In this document: in pieces, positions 35,896 through 47,637 of the stretch | How the letters are laid out: every line of letters begins with the position of its first letter | Position numbering within the stretch: the first letter of the stretch is position 1 | NCBI GenBank assembly: GCA_015069205.1 | Contig: SVIZ01000001.1 | Coordinates: forward strand, 227,057-291,056 | Source: Oscillospiraceae bacterium | GTDB taxonomy: Bacteria; Bacillota; Clostridia; Saccharofermentanales; Saccharofermentanaceae | Direction of reading: 5' to 3' | DNA: 64,000 bases | Notes under the pieces: model-generated | Seen by the model: the letters and a program-made list of their open reading frames with translations, nothing else | Told to the model about the DNA's origin: nothing | Databases searched by the model: none | Program-made: the position numbers and the translations under genes

Positions 35896-37160
35896 CAGTT
35901 ATCACCACGCTCTATTAAAGTCGGTACAGAACCATATCTTCCTAACAGATATGCTTTTCTTATATCTTCACCGATTCTTGGAGAGAATTCATCCAGTGAA
36001 TAGAGTTCGGAGACACCGGTGCTACGTCTCTTATCAACAAAATATATCTGATCACGCCTCAACACTTTAAGAGACAGAAGATCCATCGTATGCGAAGAGA
36101 TTATCAGCTGTGCATTTGCTTTATTAACATCCGGATTGTTAAATAAGCCCACCAGATATATAACAATCATAGGATGAAGGCTGGTATCAAATTCATCAAT
36201 GCAGACAGTCTCTCCCGTTTCAAAGACTTTCTTAAGAAGCGGGCTGAGGAAGAAAAGTTTGCGTGTTCCGAAAGATTCATCATCTAATGACATCAGATAA
36301 TCGTCAGGATCATCGATAAAACAATGCTTCGTTGTAATCTTATACTCCTTATTTATGTTAGTTGGAACTGAAAGCACCACATTCTTTAATGGTTCTGGAA
36401 CTTTCTGCAAGAGTTCTTCGGTCGAGATTTCACTAGTAGTAAAGTCAAAATCGTCAATGTTTATATCTGCTTCTCTTAAAAGTGTATTTGTAAAAGTCTT
36501 CAAAGAAGAATCCTCATCGTTCTCGAAAGAAGATATTGTCTGATTCTGAAGGATTCCAGCATCATTTGAATATGTGTTTATTGAATTAGTAAACCACAGA
36601 TACGGTACTTGCGTCTCCGGGATGTTGAACATAGCAGTTGTAGCAAGGAAGAGCTTGTTTGAAGCTGTCCTATCCTGGAGAGGCTGCATTACCTTCTTGA
36701 GCGCTGGGGAAGTGATTTTATATTTATTAGTTTCCTCTCTCTCAAAGATAGTCGATGCTTTTGCAGAGTTATATACATAAAGGTATTCTTCGATTATCTT
36801 CTCGCGAGTAGCAGAAAAACCATATATATACTTTTTCCCGCCTGCGTAGAAAACAAACTTAAATGACGTCGGCTTACCTGCCATTTTCTTATTGAATTTG
36901 AAGGGGTTGATTCCACTTATTTGGGCATTAGGAGGAAGCATAAGCGAGTTGCGAACTATCATTATGCCGGCAGTGAGCGCCATAAAGATATTGCTTTTAC
37001 CAGAAGCATTGGCACCGAAAATCGCAGCTGTCTTGATAATGCGATCCTTTCCAATGGTAACCATATTATTAGGATGAGTCTTATCAGCAGATGCTTCCAT
37101 TGAAAGCACAGCTTCCTCTTTAAAAGATCTGAAATTCTCCACACTGAACTCTACTAACAT
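35895..37160 (-). CDS. RloA-like AAA family ATPase
   Basis: A 421-residue ABC/SMC-type ATPase. It opens MLVEFSVENFRSFKEEAVLS and has Walker A FGANASGKSN near residue 49, Walker B TVCIDEFDTSLHPM near 327 and switch region QLIISSHTMDLL near 352. It is clearly paired with the RloB-like gene (one-base overlap). The ATPase would gate the partner's nuclease on sensing infection; this is by analogy with PARIS and OLD families. The distant ATPase at 31548-32933 is related but lacks a partner. Confidence 0.9.
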   Translation of the reverse strand: MLVEFSVENFRSFKEEAVLSMEASADKTHPNNMVTIGKDRIIKTAAIFGANASGKSNIFMALTAGIMIVRNSLMLPPNAQISGINPFKFNKKMAGKPTSFKFVFYAGGKKYIYGFSATREKIIEEYLYVYNSAKASTIFEREETNKYKITSPALKKVMQPLQDRTASNKLFLATTAMFNIPETQVPYLWFTNSINTYSNDAGILQNQTISSFENDEDSSLKTFTNTLLREADINIDDFDFTTSEISTEELLQKVPEPLKNVVLSVPTNINKEYKITTKHCFIDDPDDYLMSLDDESFGTRKLFFLSPLLKKVFETGETVCIDEFDTSLHPMIVIYLVGLFNNPDVNKANAQLIISSHTMDLLSLKVLRRDQIYFVDKRRSTGVSELYSLDEFSPRIGEDIRKAYLLGRYGSVPTLIERGDN

Positions 37161-37312
37161 GACTCTATTACCTCCTACAAGGTAAGTATAAACGGTTTAT
37201 TGTTAGAATTCAATAAAATTATTTAAGTATTTGCAGAACTTCAGCAAAAAATGCAATAATATTTTTGAATATATCGTTATTGTTCAATTATCCTGATAAT
37301 AAATCGGACTGT

Positions 37313-37714
37313 TCAGTTGTCTGCAAATAATTCTCTAATCTCAGATTTTACTATTTCCACACATGTAATATCAGATTCAAAACCAAAATTGCAATTATAG
37401 TTTTTGCCATTATTCTGATTAAAAATACCTTCGATAAGCGTGTGTCCATTTTTTGTTGAAGTTACAGTAAAGTTCAGATCCTCATTCGCAAATACACCTG
37501 TAGTAATTAGTCTATTACCAACAATACTAAGACTCTTATCAAAACTCTTGATTTCACCTTCAGTTACATAAAACTCATCACAATTTACCCCTAAACAATC
37601 AGCAACTATTTTTAAGTTACATTTATAGACATTGCCCTCGTGGCCATATCCACAGAAATCATTGAATTCGATACTAATACAGTTTTTCCCATTTTTACCA
37701 AATAATGTAAACAT
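37313..37714 (-). CDS. Probable immunity protein for the Rhs toxin
   Basis: A 133-residue protein from the ATG complementary to 37712-37714, nine bases after GGAGG; an upstream TTG overlapping that site was rejected. It is Asn/Gly/Cys-rich with beta-strand character (KCNLKIVADCLGVNCDEFY, GVFANEDLNFTVTS) and no signal or membrane helix. It lies directly behind the Rhs toxin gene on the same strand, the standard place for the cognate immunity gene in polymorphic toxin loci. The family is unrecognised; the role comes from position. Confidence 0.65.
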   Translation of the reverse strand: MFTLFGKNGKNCISIEFNDFCGYGHEGNVYKCNLKIVADCLGVNCDEFYVTEGEIKSFDKSLSIVGNRLITTGVFANEDLNFTVTSTKNGHTLIEGIFNQNNGKNYNCNFGFESDITCVEIVKSEIRELFADN

Positions 37715-37732
37715 ATAAATCAACCTCCAAAA

Positions 37733-40700
37733 TCATATCAGCGTATAACCATGAAAAGAGTGAGGTATTCCATCTGCAAATACATTGGGGATAAAGATTT
37801 GATGAGTAATTACTCCATCTGAATTCATAATGTATTCAAAGATTCCATCCATACCATCTAAATTTGCATTGATCTGGTAGGCTGTAAACAACTCCCCCTC
37901 ATTATTAATGAAATTAAACTTAACCCATTTCCCGTCTGGCGGAAATGATGGCGCCCTATGAAATGGATCTGTTCTATACAAGGCAGTTCCTGATCTATCA
38001 GCATTCTTAATAGCCTGACCATCGTTATTCTCTACGAGGTTATTTGAATCATCAGTACTATAAATATCATTGTTGTTCAATCCCAATGGATTGGTGTTTT
38101 TAGTAATTGCTGCAGAAGCAGCCGCAAATCCACCTGCGAAAGCTACATCACCGATGGTATTAAGTATCGTTCCTGCAATTACATTTCCTGAATTTAAGGC
38201 CTCATATCCCCAGTACTTGCATTCAATTCCTAAAATGGCAAATAGAATTGATATTCCTATAAATTGAATTGGCATTAAATTCAGTGCACTGAAGAAAGCA
38301 GCAAATTCCCAACCTATTGCTCCAAGTAGGGCTCCATAAAACATGCTATATATAAGACCGTTGATGGAATATTTTTCTAATCGATGTGATCCTGTAGTTA
38401 GATCTAAAAAGCCTGCAACCAACGCACAAGTAGAATAGAGGGCTCCTGAAATAATAGCGCCTACTGCCATCGCTGTTCCTAGCTCGCTCAGAGATGTATG
38501 CCCGCTCGGATCAGAATATTTCACTGGATTGGAATTAGCAAACAGATACTTATGTAAGCTCATAGGATCTGTCAGGCTTCCACCATATGTGTCCATTGTG
38601 GTGAATGTTCCTGTTGCAGGTTCCATGTATCTGGCTCTCAGGTAGTAAAGACCTGTGTCGTCTTGTTCTTCACCCTGGAATCCATACGGGTTATCAGATG
38701 AACCTGTCTTTGTTGTCTCATTACCAAATGCATCAAAGACAAGAGTATCTGTTACGATACCTGCTTCATTCGTTAATGCTCTGACTGAGAGGCCACCGTC
38801 GTAGATGTAATACAATGCTGTAGATACTTCTCTTCTGGATATCAGTTCAAAGCCTCTAGTGTAGTAAACAGTACTTGTGTCTGTTTCTACTTTGAGCACT
38901 TGAGAGTATCCGGAAGACAGGTCTGTAGTGTACTCTGTCGTTACTCCGTTTGAGGTTTTAGCGGTTCTGTTGCCCAGATAATCGTATTCGTATGTCTCTG
39001 CAACAGACGAACCATTTCTGTTTACGTTCGCTGATACCATTCTGTTGTGGCAGTCGTAAGTATAGGATGCGACAAGAACGCCTGTAGTCGTTGTCTGGCT
39101 TACAAGATTTCCTGCGTTATCCCATGTGTAGTTAACATTGCCTGCCCTCGTTATCTGGTTCAGCTCGTTGTAATCGTATGTTGTAGTAACTCCATCCTTC
39201 TTCATTGAAGTCCTGTTGGAGTTTGCATCGTATGTGTATTCAGTTACTGAGACTATAGATCCTGTCGTTACTGTTTCTTTTGTCAGTCTGTTAAGTTCGT
39301 CGTACTCGTATTCGACTGTCCTGTTAAGCTCTGTTACGGATAACCTCTCTCCGTTGTCACCTATCGTGTACTCAAAGCTTGCTATTACAGTTCCGGTATT
39401 ATCCTTGCTTATCTGTCTTGTGAGCACATTGATATCGTTGTACTCATATGTCGTTACTACGCCGTTAGGATATGTGGTACTTGCCCTGTTACCGTTAATA
39501 TCGTACGAATATGTTGTCGTGCCTTCACTGTCGGCTACGGAGACCAGTCTTCCCTTGCTGTCATAACCGTATTCGATATCCTGTCCGTCTATCGTTATCT
39601 TTGAGAGCTGATATCCGTCATTGTATTCGTAAGAGATCGTTTCCCCTACTGCATTTGTTACACTCGATAAGAATCCGTCAGAGTTGTAATCATATGTAAT
39701 CGTTCCTGTAGTATCTTCTACCTCGGTCAGATATCCATACTCATCATATGTATAAGATGTTTCTTCACCATCAGTTGTCGTTAATACAACTCTGTCGTAT
39801 TCATCGTACTCGTAAGTTGTCTCTGTTCCGCCAAAGTCAGTAGTAGATACAACTCTTCCGTATGTATCGTAATCCGTTGTAGCAGTATTGCCTGCAGCAT
39901 TAGTGACTTCGGTTATCTGTCCGTTAATGTTGTAACTGTAGTATGTCTCATTACCCAACGCATCCGTTACCTTGGTAACATTACCGAGATCGTCGTATTC
40001 GTACTCCCAGGTTCCATCCAAAGGATCAGTTACTCTTACGAGCCTGTCCATCTCATCGTAATCGTAAGTTGTAGTATTGCCGTACGCATCACTTTCGGAT
40101 GTAAGTCTTCCTCTTACATCGTAATCAGATGAGAATGTGCTTCCGTTAGGATACGTTACTGATGTCTGGTTACCGTTGTTATCGTATGTAAAGGTATATG
40201 TATTGTCTTTGGTATCCGTTACAGAAGCAACATTACCTCTGTCGGTATATGTGTACGATATCGTATTACCATCGTCATCAGTTATCTCTGTATTTCTTCC
40301 GAGATAGTCGTAATCGTATGTGGTAGTCGTGCCATATACGTTAGTTGCAGTTATCAGTCTGTCGCAGCTGTCATATGTATACGTCTCATATGTTCCGTTA
40401 GGATATGTCTTCCTCGTAACATTTCCTACAGCATCGTAAGAGAACTCAACAGTCCTGCCCAGTCTGTCAGTTGCAGTAGTATTCCAGCCTTCGGCATTAT
40501 AAGTAAAAGACTCTGTTGTATGGTCAGGATATGTGATCTCTGTTAAGTTGCCATAAAGATCGTACGAGTAATATACCGTTCTGTCCTGACTGTCGGTTGC
40601 AGAGATAATGTCTCCTGCCTGGTTATAGGCATAAGATACATAATTGCCGTCTGCATAATCTATCCTCGTAACCCTGTTGGAGTTATCGTAAGAATAAGTA

Positions 40701-43700
40701 TCAGTCCTTGTGCTGCCCTGATATGTGATGCTCCTTGTAGAAAGCCTTCCCTTGGCATCGTATGTAAAGTTCGTTACCATGCCTTCGGCATTGGTTATTG
40801 ATGTTACCTGCCCGTCGCCGTTATACGTCATGGACATGACATCTCCCAAAGAATCAGATAAGCCTGTAAGTTCGCCCTTGTTGCTGTAACTGTACTTCTG
40901 GGTATTGCCTGAACTGTCTGTAGCAGATACCGGGTTACCGTAATCGTCGTAATACATCGTCAGCTCTGTTACGCCCATAGCTGACACGGTAAGCAGTTCT
41001 CCCTTAGAACTGTAATCACTGGAGATCGTTCTTCCGTGGTCATCGGTTGCTGTCAGGAGATTGCCTTTACCGTCGTATGTATATGTGAACGTCGTCCCGT
41101 CAGGTCTTATCTCTGATGTCTTATTGTTTTGGCCGTCGTATGTATATGTTGTCGTATATCCTCTGGCATTCGTTACCGTAAGGACATTGCCTCTCTCATC
41201 GTATGTATAGACAGTATTGTGGCCCAGCCTGTCCGTCGTAACTTCACGCCTTGCATCCAGATCGTGTGTAAACTCGATCCTGTTTCCGTCAGAATCTATT
41301 GTTGCTGTTAAACGGCCTTCGTCATCGTATTCATTTCTTGCGATAGTCGTACCGTCATCTGAGGATATGCCTGTGATGTAATGTCCGTTATCGTATGCAA
41401 ACGATGTATTGTATCCGCCGATATCGTTGACACTGATAAGGTCGCCATTAGCATCGTACGTATATGAGACTGTATTGATGCCGTCAGATATGGACGTGAT
41501 CTTTCCTTCTCCGTCTCTATTGAAGGTTATGGAACCGCCTTCTGAATACTCTATTCCGTTAATCGATAATGTTATTGTCCTGCCATATGTATCCTCTACC
41601 TTGAAAAGACCAAACTCCTTCGTAAAGTAATACTTCATTCCGTCAGGTCTTGTAAGCAGGAAATACTGGGGATCGAACGCCTGCATATTGGCATAGAACA
41701 GGCTGTTCTCGGCATAGATAAGACCTTCATGCTCATCTAATATCTCTAATGTATCTCCGTTACCGGTCTTGTTTATGAAGTAAGCAGAGATATCCATCCA
41801 GTTATAAGGACTCATGGTCTTTTCCGGATCAAGCACAAGACTGAAAATCTCGGTCTCTCCGTTACCCCAATCGATATATACTTCATGCGGGTGTTCTTCG
41901 TGCCAATAGTACAAAGGCACACCAAATGTCTGTCTTAGTTCTGTTCCCCAATTCTTTCCCAATGGATTACTTACGGAGATCTTGGGGCCGCCAATGGTCA
42001 TGTCCCAGCCGTAGCCGAAATCACCAAGCTGCGTTCTTTGTCTGCTGTCGTATGTTCTGTATACCTCGACAGGTAATCCGGATACCGGAAGAGTCATGTC
42101 AAGGAAAGTCATGCTGTAATTACCGATCTTAGCCTGACCGGTGACAAGCACGACTATCTCGTCTCTGATATATGCATCTGCAGTATTTCCGGTTAGTACT
42201 ACCTTATAGTAACCGTTCATGAGAAGCGTAGGATCTATAGTTCCTAATGTTCCGTCATCTATGGCTTCCGTACCGGCTTTACTGTAAACAGCAGTATCAC
42301 TTCCTACGGGGAACACTTCAAAGGTATAGTCCTGAAGCAGTGTTCCTTTTACTGTTCCCGTGATATCAGTAATGAACGTAATGTCTTTACCGTCCTGGCT
42401 GTCATCGATATCTACGAAGAGTTCATCCTCCGTAAAGACTATCGGTGTAGGCGTAGGAGTTACTGTAGGCGTTGTGGTAGGGGTGCCTGTCGGTGTTACG
42501 GTAGGAGTAGGTGTCGGGATCTCGATAGTGAGATTATCCGTTATGCTCTTTCTGTATCCGTCCTCTGTAATGGCAATAAGATCAATATAGATATCTGAAT
42601 ATGGATACACACTTGCGCTTATACTTCCAAGAAGACCGTCTTTTACTTCCTCTGCACTCGATGTTATTCTCTTCCAGAAAGCAATCGAGTCATCATAATA
42701 GCGCAGTTCATATGCGCCTTCGCCTTCAAACTCGGCTGTGCCGTATATCTTTATTTCATCATCTTCTCTTACAGCTTTTGTAAGTGCCAGACTTATCTTC
42801 CCAGGTTCCAGATTCAAACTGGCGGTATCGCTATGTTCGATTCCTTCTGTATCCGTTACCGTTGCCTTGATACTGTACGTGCCGGGATTCCAGCCTGCCG
42901 TATCTATCAACGCTATCTCATCGTATTCATCAGTTATCTCTACTGATTTTTCCCATACGATATTTCCGTTGACATCAGACACTGTTATCTTTGAAGTATC
43001 TACTTCAATTTCAGGTTTGACCCTTCCTATAACGCTTATTTCATCACCGACTTCATGACGGCTGTTATCGAATGTTCCGTAGATCTCTACATCATCATTA
43101 TGTCTTGCATGTATATCAGGATAAGGATCGATCTCGAATCCATAGAAATATACAGAAGTGGCCGTAGCATATCCAAAGCCGGTCTCCGCATGCGCCTCCA
43201 TATACAATCTGTGATCGTCATGAAAGTGTTCTTTGAGATCAATATTGAGCATCAATGTCGGGGCATCGGGTTTTGAGACATTGCCGTCTGCATCGTATGT
43301 TGCAACGTAAACATAGAACACCTCAGCAGTACCGTCGTATTCAAGCCAAATATCTTGTACAGAGTTTTGCTGTAAAAACGGCTGATATTCCGTGATGGCA
43401 TAGTCTCTCATGCCGTCGCCATTGAGGTTTATACCGATCATGGCATCATAAGGTTCTAATCCATATTGCCATTCGCCTTGTCCATAAGCATCTTTCCAAT
43501 AGTGACCGGCACTTTTGTTCATATCGATCTGGATATCAATACTATCCCCTGCACCATTTCTCAATGAAAAAATCGATGCGTTTCCGGAGCAGTTCGGGTG
43601 GCTGAATGTAAACCTCATCTCAAAAGAGTAATCAGGTGAATACTCTCTATAGAAATCTGATGTTGCATATCCATCAGCCCACCATACATGGCTTGCCATG

Positions 43701-45574
43701 CAGATATAATCGGAGTTCATTGAGCATGCTTCCCTTATACTCCACATAGAAGGATCAAAACGTTCAACATATCTGTATCGTGCATCACCCTGAGAATAAA
43801 TAGCATACTTTTCAGCAAACGGAACAGGTGTAGCCGTTGGTGAAGGTGTTGCAGTAGGTGTCGCAGTTGCCGTAGGGAACGGTGTAGCACTTGGTGTAGT
43901 TGTAGGAGTACTTGTCGGCGTTGATGTCGGTGTACTCGTAGGAGTATTAGTTGCTGTAGGCTCCGGTGTTGCGGTTGGCGTACTTGTTACCGTCGGAGTA
44001 GCTGTAGGTGTGTTGGTAGCAGTCGGAACCGGTGTATTAGAAACCGTAGGTACAGGTGTAGATGTAGGAGTACTTGTTGCCGTAGGGGTTGCAGTTGGCT
44101 CTTCCGTGGGTGTACATGTCGGTGTCGATGTAGGTTCCGGAACAACGATTGTAATTGTATCGCTGTCTAAAATGAACTCGCCGTACGGTAAAAGAACATA
44201 TGCTTCGAATGTAAACTCACCCGGTTCACTTGTATCAAGATAATATCTGACAGGCTCGTCTTCATCATCAGGTATGGTTACAGTGACTTCTGTACCGTTA
44301 AGTCTATAGAGGATCTCATATACGTTATCCTCGGGTATCTCAATGGTGTAATACACTTCATCTCCGACATCTGCTTCTTCGCAGGATGCGGTTACTGTTA
44401 CATCGGGAAGTTCCATGACAAGCTGAAGGTCAGAAGGATCTGCTGTTACATTGAGGATAGAACCGCTGTAACTGAACTTATCAGCTACTATCCTGCCGTT
44501 GATCGTTGTATCGTATGCATTTATTGATACTCTACCGTTCGGAGCATAGAGTATTCCGTTGATCTCTATTTCTGTTCCGTTTAATGTGATATTTCCTTCT
44601 TCTGAATACAGAAGGACTCTTCCCTCGAACTCTTCATCTGAATTCAAGCTGTCAACGTTATATGTGATATCGCCTTTGGCAACGATAACAGCATCTCCCG
44701 TAAAGTCGGTACTGCTTATCGTAAGGTCAGCTTCGGTATAGTAATAGCCGTTAGCTACAATGCTTGTCTGTGATGTAAAACTATCCTCCGGTATTTCAGG
44801 CAACATATCTTCTTTGGCATAGATTGATTCTGACCAGTCAGGTATTGATAGCGGAGCGATATATTCTTCCGCACCTGTCATGTCAGTTATCCAGCCGGCA
44901 GGCTGTACTGAGCCTACCGTTCTGGCATATCCAGCCATATGGAGTTCAGAGCCCTGATAAAGGAAGTCTCTTCCCGAATAGATGTCACCTGTGATATTTG
45001 ACTTCCAGCCCTGGAATGTAAAATCATCTGTTGTGCTTGCAGAAAAGATCGCATAAGGGAATACTGTCGGTTCGGCATCTTCTTCAGGCGCTGATGTTAC
45101 TTCTGCAGCAGGTGTAGGCGTTGCAGTGGGTTCATCTGATACGAACTGTACAACGTTTACATCTGCCGGTGCCGATGGTGCACTCTCCGTTCCGTCTGCG
45201 ATAAGTCCAAATGTATAGCTCTCACCTGAAGGGATTGCTACATCGGATGTTACGGTGATAGTCCCATTAGAACTATAGTCAGTAATGTCTGCTGCATTCC
45301 ATATATTGGAAATAACGACATCACCGGGATAATCTATCTCGAGCGTCCATGAAGACACTTCATATTCAGATATATTAGTTACAGTATACTGGCCTTGTGT
45401 ACTGTATCCCCAGGTGGAATTCTGATCGTATGTAATCTCGAATGGGTATGCATCGTATTCGCCATGAGTCAGGGCATCTGCACTAAGTTCCCGCCATGGA
45501 AGACATCCGACGAATAATACTACTGTAATGAAAAAGCTGATTATCCTTATTACCCTATTAAGAATTCTATCCAT
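37733..45574 (-). CDS. Giant secreted Rhs/YD-repeat polymorphic toxin with carbohydrate-binding N-terminus
   Basis: A 2613-residue protein starting at the ATG complementary to 45572-45574, preceded by GGGGTG; the upstream GTG lacks spacing. A signal peptide is followed by a CBM2-like domain (about residues 40-150, with [20 protein letters not shown]), then Ig-like domains and Thr/Pro linkers near 481-581 and 1018-1048. YD repeats with the usual [15 protein letters not shown] units fill about 1360-2325. The Rhs core ends in [10 protein letters not shown] and [11 protein letters not shown] near 2356. The variable C-terminal 257 residues contain membrane-like helices and then an unrecognised toxin tip with [18 protein letters not shown]. 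Similar architecture: WapA. Probably a contact-dependent toxin. Confidence 0.9.
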   Translation of the reverse strand: MDRILNRVIRIISFFITVVLFVGCLPWRELSADALTHGEYDAYPFEITYDQNSTWGYSTQGQYTVTNISEYEVSSWTLEIDYPGDVVISNIWNAADITDYSSNGTITVTSDVAIPSGESYTFGLIADGTESAPSAPADVNVVQFVSDEPTATPTPAAEVTSAPEEDAEPTVFPYAIFSASTTDDFTFQGWKSNITGDIYSGRDFLYQGSELHMAGYARTVGSVQPAGWITDMTGAEEYIAPLSIPDWSESIYAKEDMLPEIPEDSFTSQTSIVANGYYYTEADLTISSTDFTGDAVIVAKGDITYNVDSLNSDEEFEGRVLLYSEEGNITLNGTEIEINGILYAPNGRVSINAYDTTINGRIVADKFSYSGSILNVTADPSDLQLVMELPDVTVTASCEEADVGDEVYYTIEIPEDNVYEILYRLNGTEVTVTIPDDEDEPVRYYLDTSEPGEFTFEAYVLLPYGEFILDSDTITIVVPEPTSTPTCTPTEEPTATPTATSTPTSTPVPTVSNTPVPTATNTPTATPTVTSTPTATPEPTATNTPTSTPTSTPTSTPTTTPSATPFPTATATPTATPSPTATPVPFAEKYAIYSQGDARYRYVERFDPSMWSIREACSMNSDYICMASHVWWADGYATSDFYREYSPDYSFEMRFTFSHPNCSGNASIFSLRNGAGDSIDIQIDMNKSAGHYWKDAYGQGEWQYGLEPYDAMIGINLNGDGMRDYAITEYQPFLQQNSVQDIWLEYDGTAEVFYVYVATYDADGNVSKPDAPTLMLNIDLKEHFHDDHRLYMEAHAETGFGYATATSVYFYGFEIDPYPDIHARHNDDVEIYGTFDNSRHEVGDEISVIGRVKPEIEVDTSKITVSDVNGNIVWEKSVEITDEYDEIALIDTAGWNPGTYSIKATVTDTEGIEHSDTASLNLEPGKISLALTKAVREDDEIKIYGTAEFEGEGAYELRYYDDSIAFWKRITSSAEEVKDGLLGSISASVYPYSDIYIDLIAITEDGYRKSITDNLTIEIPTPTPTVTPTGTPTTTPTVTPTPTPIVFTEDELFVDIDDSQDGKDITFITDITGTVKGTLLQDYTFEVFPVGSDTAVYSKAGTEAIDDGTLGTIDPTLLMNGYYKVVLTGNTADAYIRDEIVVLVTGQAKIGNYSMTFLDMTLPVSGLPVEVYRTYDSRQRTQLGDFGYGWDMTIGGPKISVSNPLGKNWGTELRQTFGVPLYYWHEEHPHEVYIDWGNGETEIFSLVLDPEKTMSPYNWMDISAYFINKTGNGDTLEILDEHEGLIYAENSLFYANMQAFDPQYFLLTRPDGMKYYFTKEFGLFKVEDTYGRTITLSINGIEYSEGGSITFNRDGEGKITSISDGINTVSYTYDANGDLISVNDIGGYNTSFAYDNGHYITGISSDDGTTIARNEYDDEGRLTATIDSDGNRIEFTHDLDARREVTTDRLGHNTVYTYDERGNVLTVTNARGYTTTYTYDGQNNKTSEIRPDGTTFTYTYDGKGNLLTATDDHGRTISSDYSSKGELLTVSAMGVTELTMYYDDYGNPVSATDSSGNTQKYSYSNKGELTGLSDSLGDVMSMTYNGDGQVTSITNAEGMVTNFTYDAKGRLSTRSITYQGSTRTDTYSYDNSNRVTRIDYADGNYVSYAYNQAGDIISATDSQDRTVYYSYDLYGNLTEITYPDHTTESFTYNAEGWNTTATDRLGRTVEFSYDAVGNVTRKTYPNGTYETYTYDSCDRLITATNVYGTTTTYDYDYLGRNTEITDDDGNTISYTYTDRGNVASVTDTKDNTYTFTYDNNGNQTSVTYPNGSTFSSDYDVRGRLTSESDAYGNTTTYDYDEMDRLVRVTDPLDGTWEYEYDDLGNVTKVTDALGNETYYSYNINGQITEVTNAAGNTATTDYDTYGRVVSTTDFGGTETTYEYDEYDRVVLTTTDGEETSYTYDEYGYLTEVEDTTGTITYDYNSDGFLSSVTNAVGETISYEYNDGYQLSKITIDGQDIEYGYDSKGRLVSVADSEGTTTYSYDINGNRASTTYPNGVVTTYEYNDINVLTRQISKDNTGTVIASFEYTIGDNGERLSVTELNRTVEYEYDELNRLTKETVTTGSIVSVTEYTYDANSNRTSMKKDGVTTTYDYNELNQITRAGNVNYTWDNAGNLVSQTTTTGVLVASYTYDCHNRMVSANVNRNGSSVAETYEYDYLGNRTAKTSNGVTTEYTTDLSSGYSQVLKVETDTSTVYYTRGFELISRREVSTALYYIYDGGLSVRALTNEAGIVTDTLVFDAFGNETTKTGSSDNPYGFQGEEQDDTGLYYLRARYMEPATGTFTTMDTYGGSLTDPMSLHKYLFANSNPVKYSDPSGHTSLSELGTAMAVGAIISGALYSTCALVAGFLDLTTGSHRLEKYSINGLIYSMFYGALLGAIGWEFAAFFSALNLMPIQFIGISILFAILGIECKYWGYEALNSGNVIAGTILNTIGDVAFAGGFAAASAAITKNTNPLGLNNNDIYSTDDSNNLVENNDGQAIKNADRSGTALYRTDPFHRAPSFPPDGKWVKFNFINNEGELFTAYQINANLDGMDGIFEYIMNSDGVITHQIFIPNVFADGIPHSFHGYTLI

Positions 45575-45900
45575 ATAAATCACCCCAAATCAAACTTTGC
45601 GTTTGTAACAAAAACACAAACTCCCAAAATAATTTTATGATGTTCCTTTGGAGAATTCAATGCTTTTTGAAAAGAATCGTTGTTCGTAAAACTGATTATT
45701 TTCCTGACAAAGGCATCTGCCTTTATCATATAAATTAAGGTATGAAGATAAAGGCTGTTTGTATTTATTATGCCGACTAATAATAATCCTGAATCATTCA
45801 TATTGGATTATAAAACTAGTTTGAATCGCCGTTTCTGTCCGTTTAATGTCCCTGATTCCCCTAAGGTGTTAAAAAATGCTAACACTTCGCAAAATTGCTC

Positions 45901-45929
45901 TTGCAATTCAAAAATCTCCCCTCTATAAT
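45901..45929 (+). promoter_or_regulatory. Rightward promoter in the island
   Basis: TTGCAA (45901-45906) and TATAAT (45924-45929) are separated by exactly 17 bases. Transcription would start near 45937, reading through the inverted-repeat region toward the recombination genes. A leader of about 1 kb would be unusual and may carry a structured RNA. Confidence 0.6.
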
Positions 45930-45985
45930 CGAACACAACAGAACATAAGTTTGCATAGTCTGTTAAAGAAAGCGAGGTGAGAGAA

Positions 45986-46096
45986 ATGTTTAGGACGCAC
46001 ACGTATATAAGAAAAGATATGCATATGGTGTTGATGCTGTCTTTGCTCCTTTCTCACATTTTGCCGGATCAGATCCAACCCAGTGGCCCGGGATAG
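45986..46096 (+). CDS. Possible 36-residue hydrophobic peptide
   Basis: An ATG preceded by GCGAGGTGAG opens a 36-codon frame. The peptide starts MFRTHTYIRKDMHM and then has a hydrophobic run VLMLSLLLSHI. It sits just behind the promoter at 45901-45929. Size and character resemble small membrane peptides such as type I toxins, but there is no homology claim and the frame could be chance. Confidence 0.3.
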   Translation: MFRTHTYIRKDMHMVLMLSLLLSHILPDQIQPSGPG

Positions 46097-46267
46097 CATT
46101 CATCAGGAGCTGGTTACACACTAACTCATATCAAATACAAAGTGATCATTTTGCAAAAACTGTAAAGCTTTTGTATTTGTATAAGTCGGCCTTTTTGCCT
46201 GAACCGTGTGTTAGAGCTGTTCCCCTTACTCTTGACATAAGCCTGTCTTACGACCTCGGAACGAAAT

Positions 46268-46427
46268 AGCAAGCAACGCGCTTGTACATACAAGCACGTG
46301 GAAGCATGTCAGGGAGACCCTGAGACCCAATTTATCAGTCTTCCGGAAATGTGATCATTCATAAAAAGCTTCTAGGGTTTTAGGGGGACCCTAACAAGCA
46401 TTTGTGCGTACAAGCGCGTTGCTTGCT
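46268..46427. repeat. 26-base long-range inverted repeat with nested hairpins
   Basis: Arms at 46268-46293 and 46402-46427 are complementary over 26 bases with two mismatches; the outer 20 bases are perfect (AGCAAGCAACGCGCTTGTAC on the left). Between them are two look-alike hairpins, TCAGGGAGACCCTGA (46309-46323) and TTAGGGGGACCCTAA (46380-46394). No gene covers it. The structure suggests an oriT, an origin, or a folded RNA. Confidence 0.75.
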
Positions 46428-46967
46428 CTTCCGTTATCCATTGATTTCGAAATTCAATAATCAAGTATTTTTCAGATACAATCTGTTGATTTTGCAGTTC
46501 AGGCACATTAATAGTACTCTTGCAATTTGACAAACGTTTGTTTGCGTTCTATTATTTTCATAAATCTGAGTGAAAGGAAAAGCATGATAAACTCCTGACT
46601 CTTTAAGATCAGCCGCATATCGCATATATAAATAATTAATTAATTTAAAGCAATCTAAAAAGAGAAATAATTATTCAGGTAACAAAACAATGAAGAATAT
46701 AAGTCATTAATCAAGTTAGTTCATTCGGGTTTCCGATTGGATTATATAACAGGATCCGTCACGGTATTCCGAACGGATGAGGAAAAGAATTCTTGTAGTT
46801 ACTGCAAGGAACAGGCGTTAAATATGCCGCGACCTTTGACAATCAACACTGCTTTTATCATTGCATCCATATTACGACTTTAATTATGGATCTCGGTTAC
46901 ATTCTGACACTTTGAAGGATTCACCTTCCTAGTCCAGCATGAATTCATTTTTTGGAGGACATGCATT

Positions 46968-47303
46968 ATGTCTAATAGTGTAATTATCGGATGCGACGAA
47001 ATGAGAGAACAAGGCATTGACACAAGCAACTATGAATACAATAGAGATCCGGGTATTCATGGTGCTGTCATTGATTTCATGGCTGAATCAAGAAAAAAAG
47101 GAACACTACGGGTCTTCTTTACTTTTTCGGATGGGCGAAAGATTATTGCACCAGTTTATTGGTGGCAGCAGTATCTTGGATTCCCAAAACGCGAATCTGG
47201 CGATCTGGTTCGCTTAACATTTGAGAAGATTGAAGATGGCAGAGTATTTCTTACAGCAGCAGAATCGGTAGATGAGGAGGATGGTCCTTATGAAGTCCTA
47301 TAA
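46968..47303 (+). CDS. Hypothetical protein of the island recombination module
   Basis: A 111-residue protein behind TTTTGGAGGAC. I do not recognise it. It is rich in charged and aromatic residues; a core RVFFTFSDGRKIIAPVYWWQQYLG near residues 48-71 looks like beta-strands with an exposed Trp pair, followed by DLVRLTFEKIEDGRVFL. It overlaps the start of the next gene by 14 bases, so it belongs to the xis-int operon and may aid its control. Confidence 0.7.
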   Translation: MSNSVIIGCDEMREQGIDTSNYEYNRDPGIHGAVIDFMAESRKKGTLRVFFTFSDGRKIIAPVYWWQQYLGFPKRESGDLVRLTFEKIEDGRVFLTAAESVDEEDGPYEVL

Positions 47304-47523
47304 TCTTTCTTCCGAAACTGACAATCTCCTTATATGTTATCAGGTAATGTTCACGGACTTTCCCGATATCGTATCAGTAATACAGCTTCAGCAAATGCTT
47401 AACATAAGCAGACAGTTAGCTTATGAGCTCATTGGAAACGGTTCGATAAAAGCGGTGAAGGTTGGTAATTCATATAGAATTCCGAAGGTTAGCGTTATAG
47501 GTTATATGCTTAACGCCGCATGA
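47290..47523 (+). CDS. Excisionase-family helix-turn-helix protein
   Basis: A 77-residue protein from the ATG at 47290, which follows GAGGAGG inside the preceding gene. It contains the winged-HTH pattern of DNA-binding excisionases: DIVSVIQLQQMLNISRQLAY near residues 26-45 and AVKVGNSYRIPKVSVIGYM near 55-73. Next to an integrase, it most likely acts as recombination directionality factor (Xis) for the island. Confidence 0.82.
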   Translation: MKSYNLSSETDNLLICYQVMFTDFPDIVSVIQLQQMLNISRQLAYELIGNGSIKAVKVGNSYRIPKVSVIGYMLNAA

Positions 47524-47529
47524 AGGTCG

Positions 47530-47599
47530 GCCCGTTCTTTGAGTTTTAGTTATTGTCTTTCATTTAGGATAGCATTTATACTTAATCTCAAAGACGGGC
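47530..47599 (+). promoter_or_regulatory. Stem-forming spacer between xis and int
   Basis: GCCCGTTCTTTGAG (47530-47543) pairs with CTCAAAGACGGGC (47587-47599) with one bulge. This 13-pair stem lies between the excisionase stop and the integrase start, followed by TGTTCTGCTTTT. It could be an attenuator or terminator limiting integrase expression. Confidence 0.5.
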
Positions 47600-47637
47600 T
47601 GTTCTGCTTTTAGCCAGCAAAAAGGAGGAAATCATTA

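Larger units (their letters stand above)
45575..46967. other. 1.4-kb non-coding region of the island
   Basis: No convincing long gene is found here. The stretch holds a promoter at 45901-45929, a possible 36-residue ORF, a 26-base long-range inverted repeat with two small hairpins inside, and AT-rich sequence up to the GGAGG before 46968. It may serve as an origin of transfer, a replication origin, or a long RNA leader; none can be proven. Confidence 0.5.

Noticed and set aside
43800..44140. Short tandem repeats that could look like a CRISPR or satellite
   Set aside because: They are codon-level Thr/Pro linker repeats inside the Rhs reading frame; there are no unique spacers.
37733..45574. 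Many plus-strand ORFs of 60-116 codons opposite the Rhs gene
   Set aside because: They are shadows of the repetitive YD and Thr/Pro coding sequence; they have no ribosome sites and repetitive composition (SYSY, VGVGV).
45580..46002. Minus-strand ORFs of 73 and 64 residues upstream of the Rhs gene
   Set aside because: No good ribosome sites, unlikely composition, and one overlaps the Rhs start while the other overlaps a good opposite promoter.
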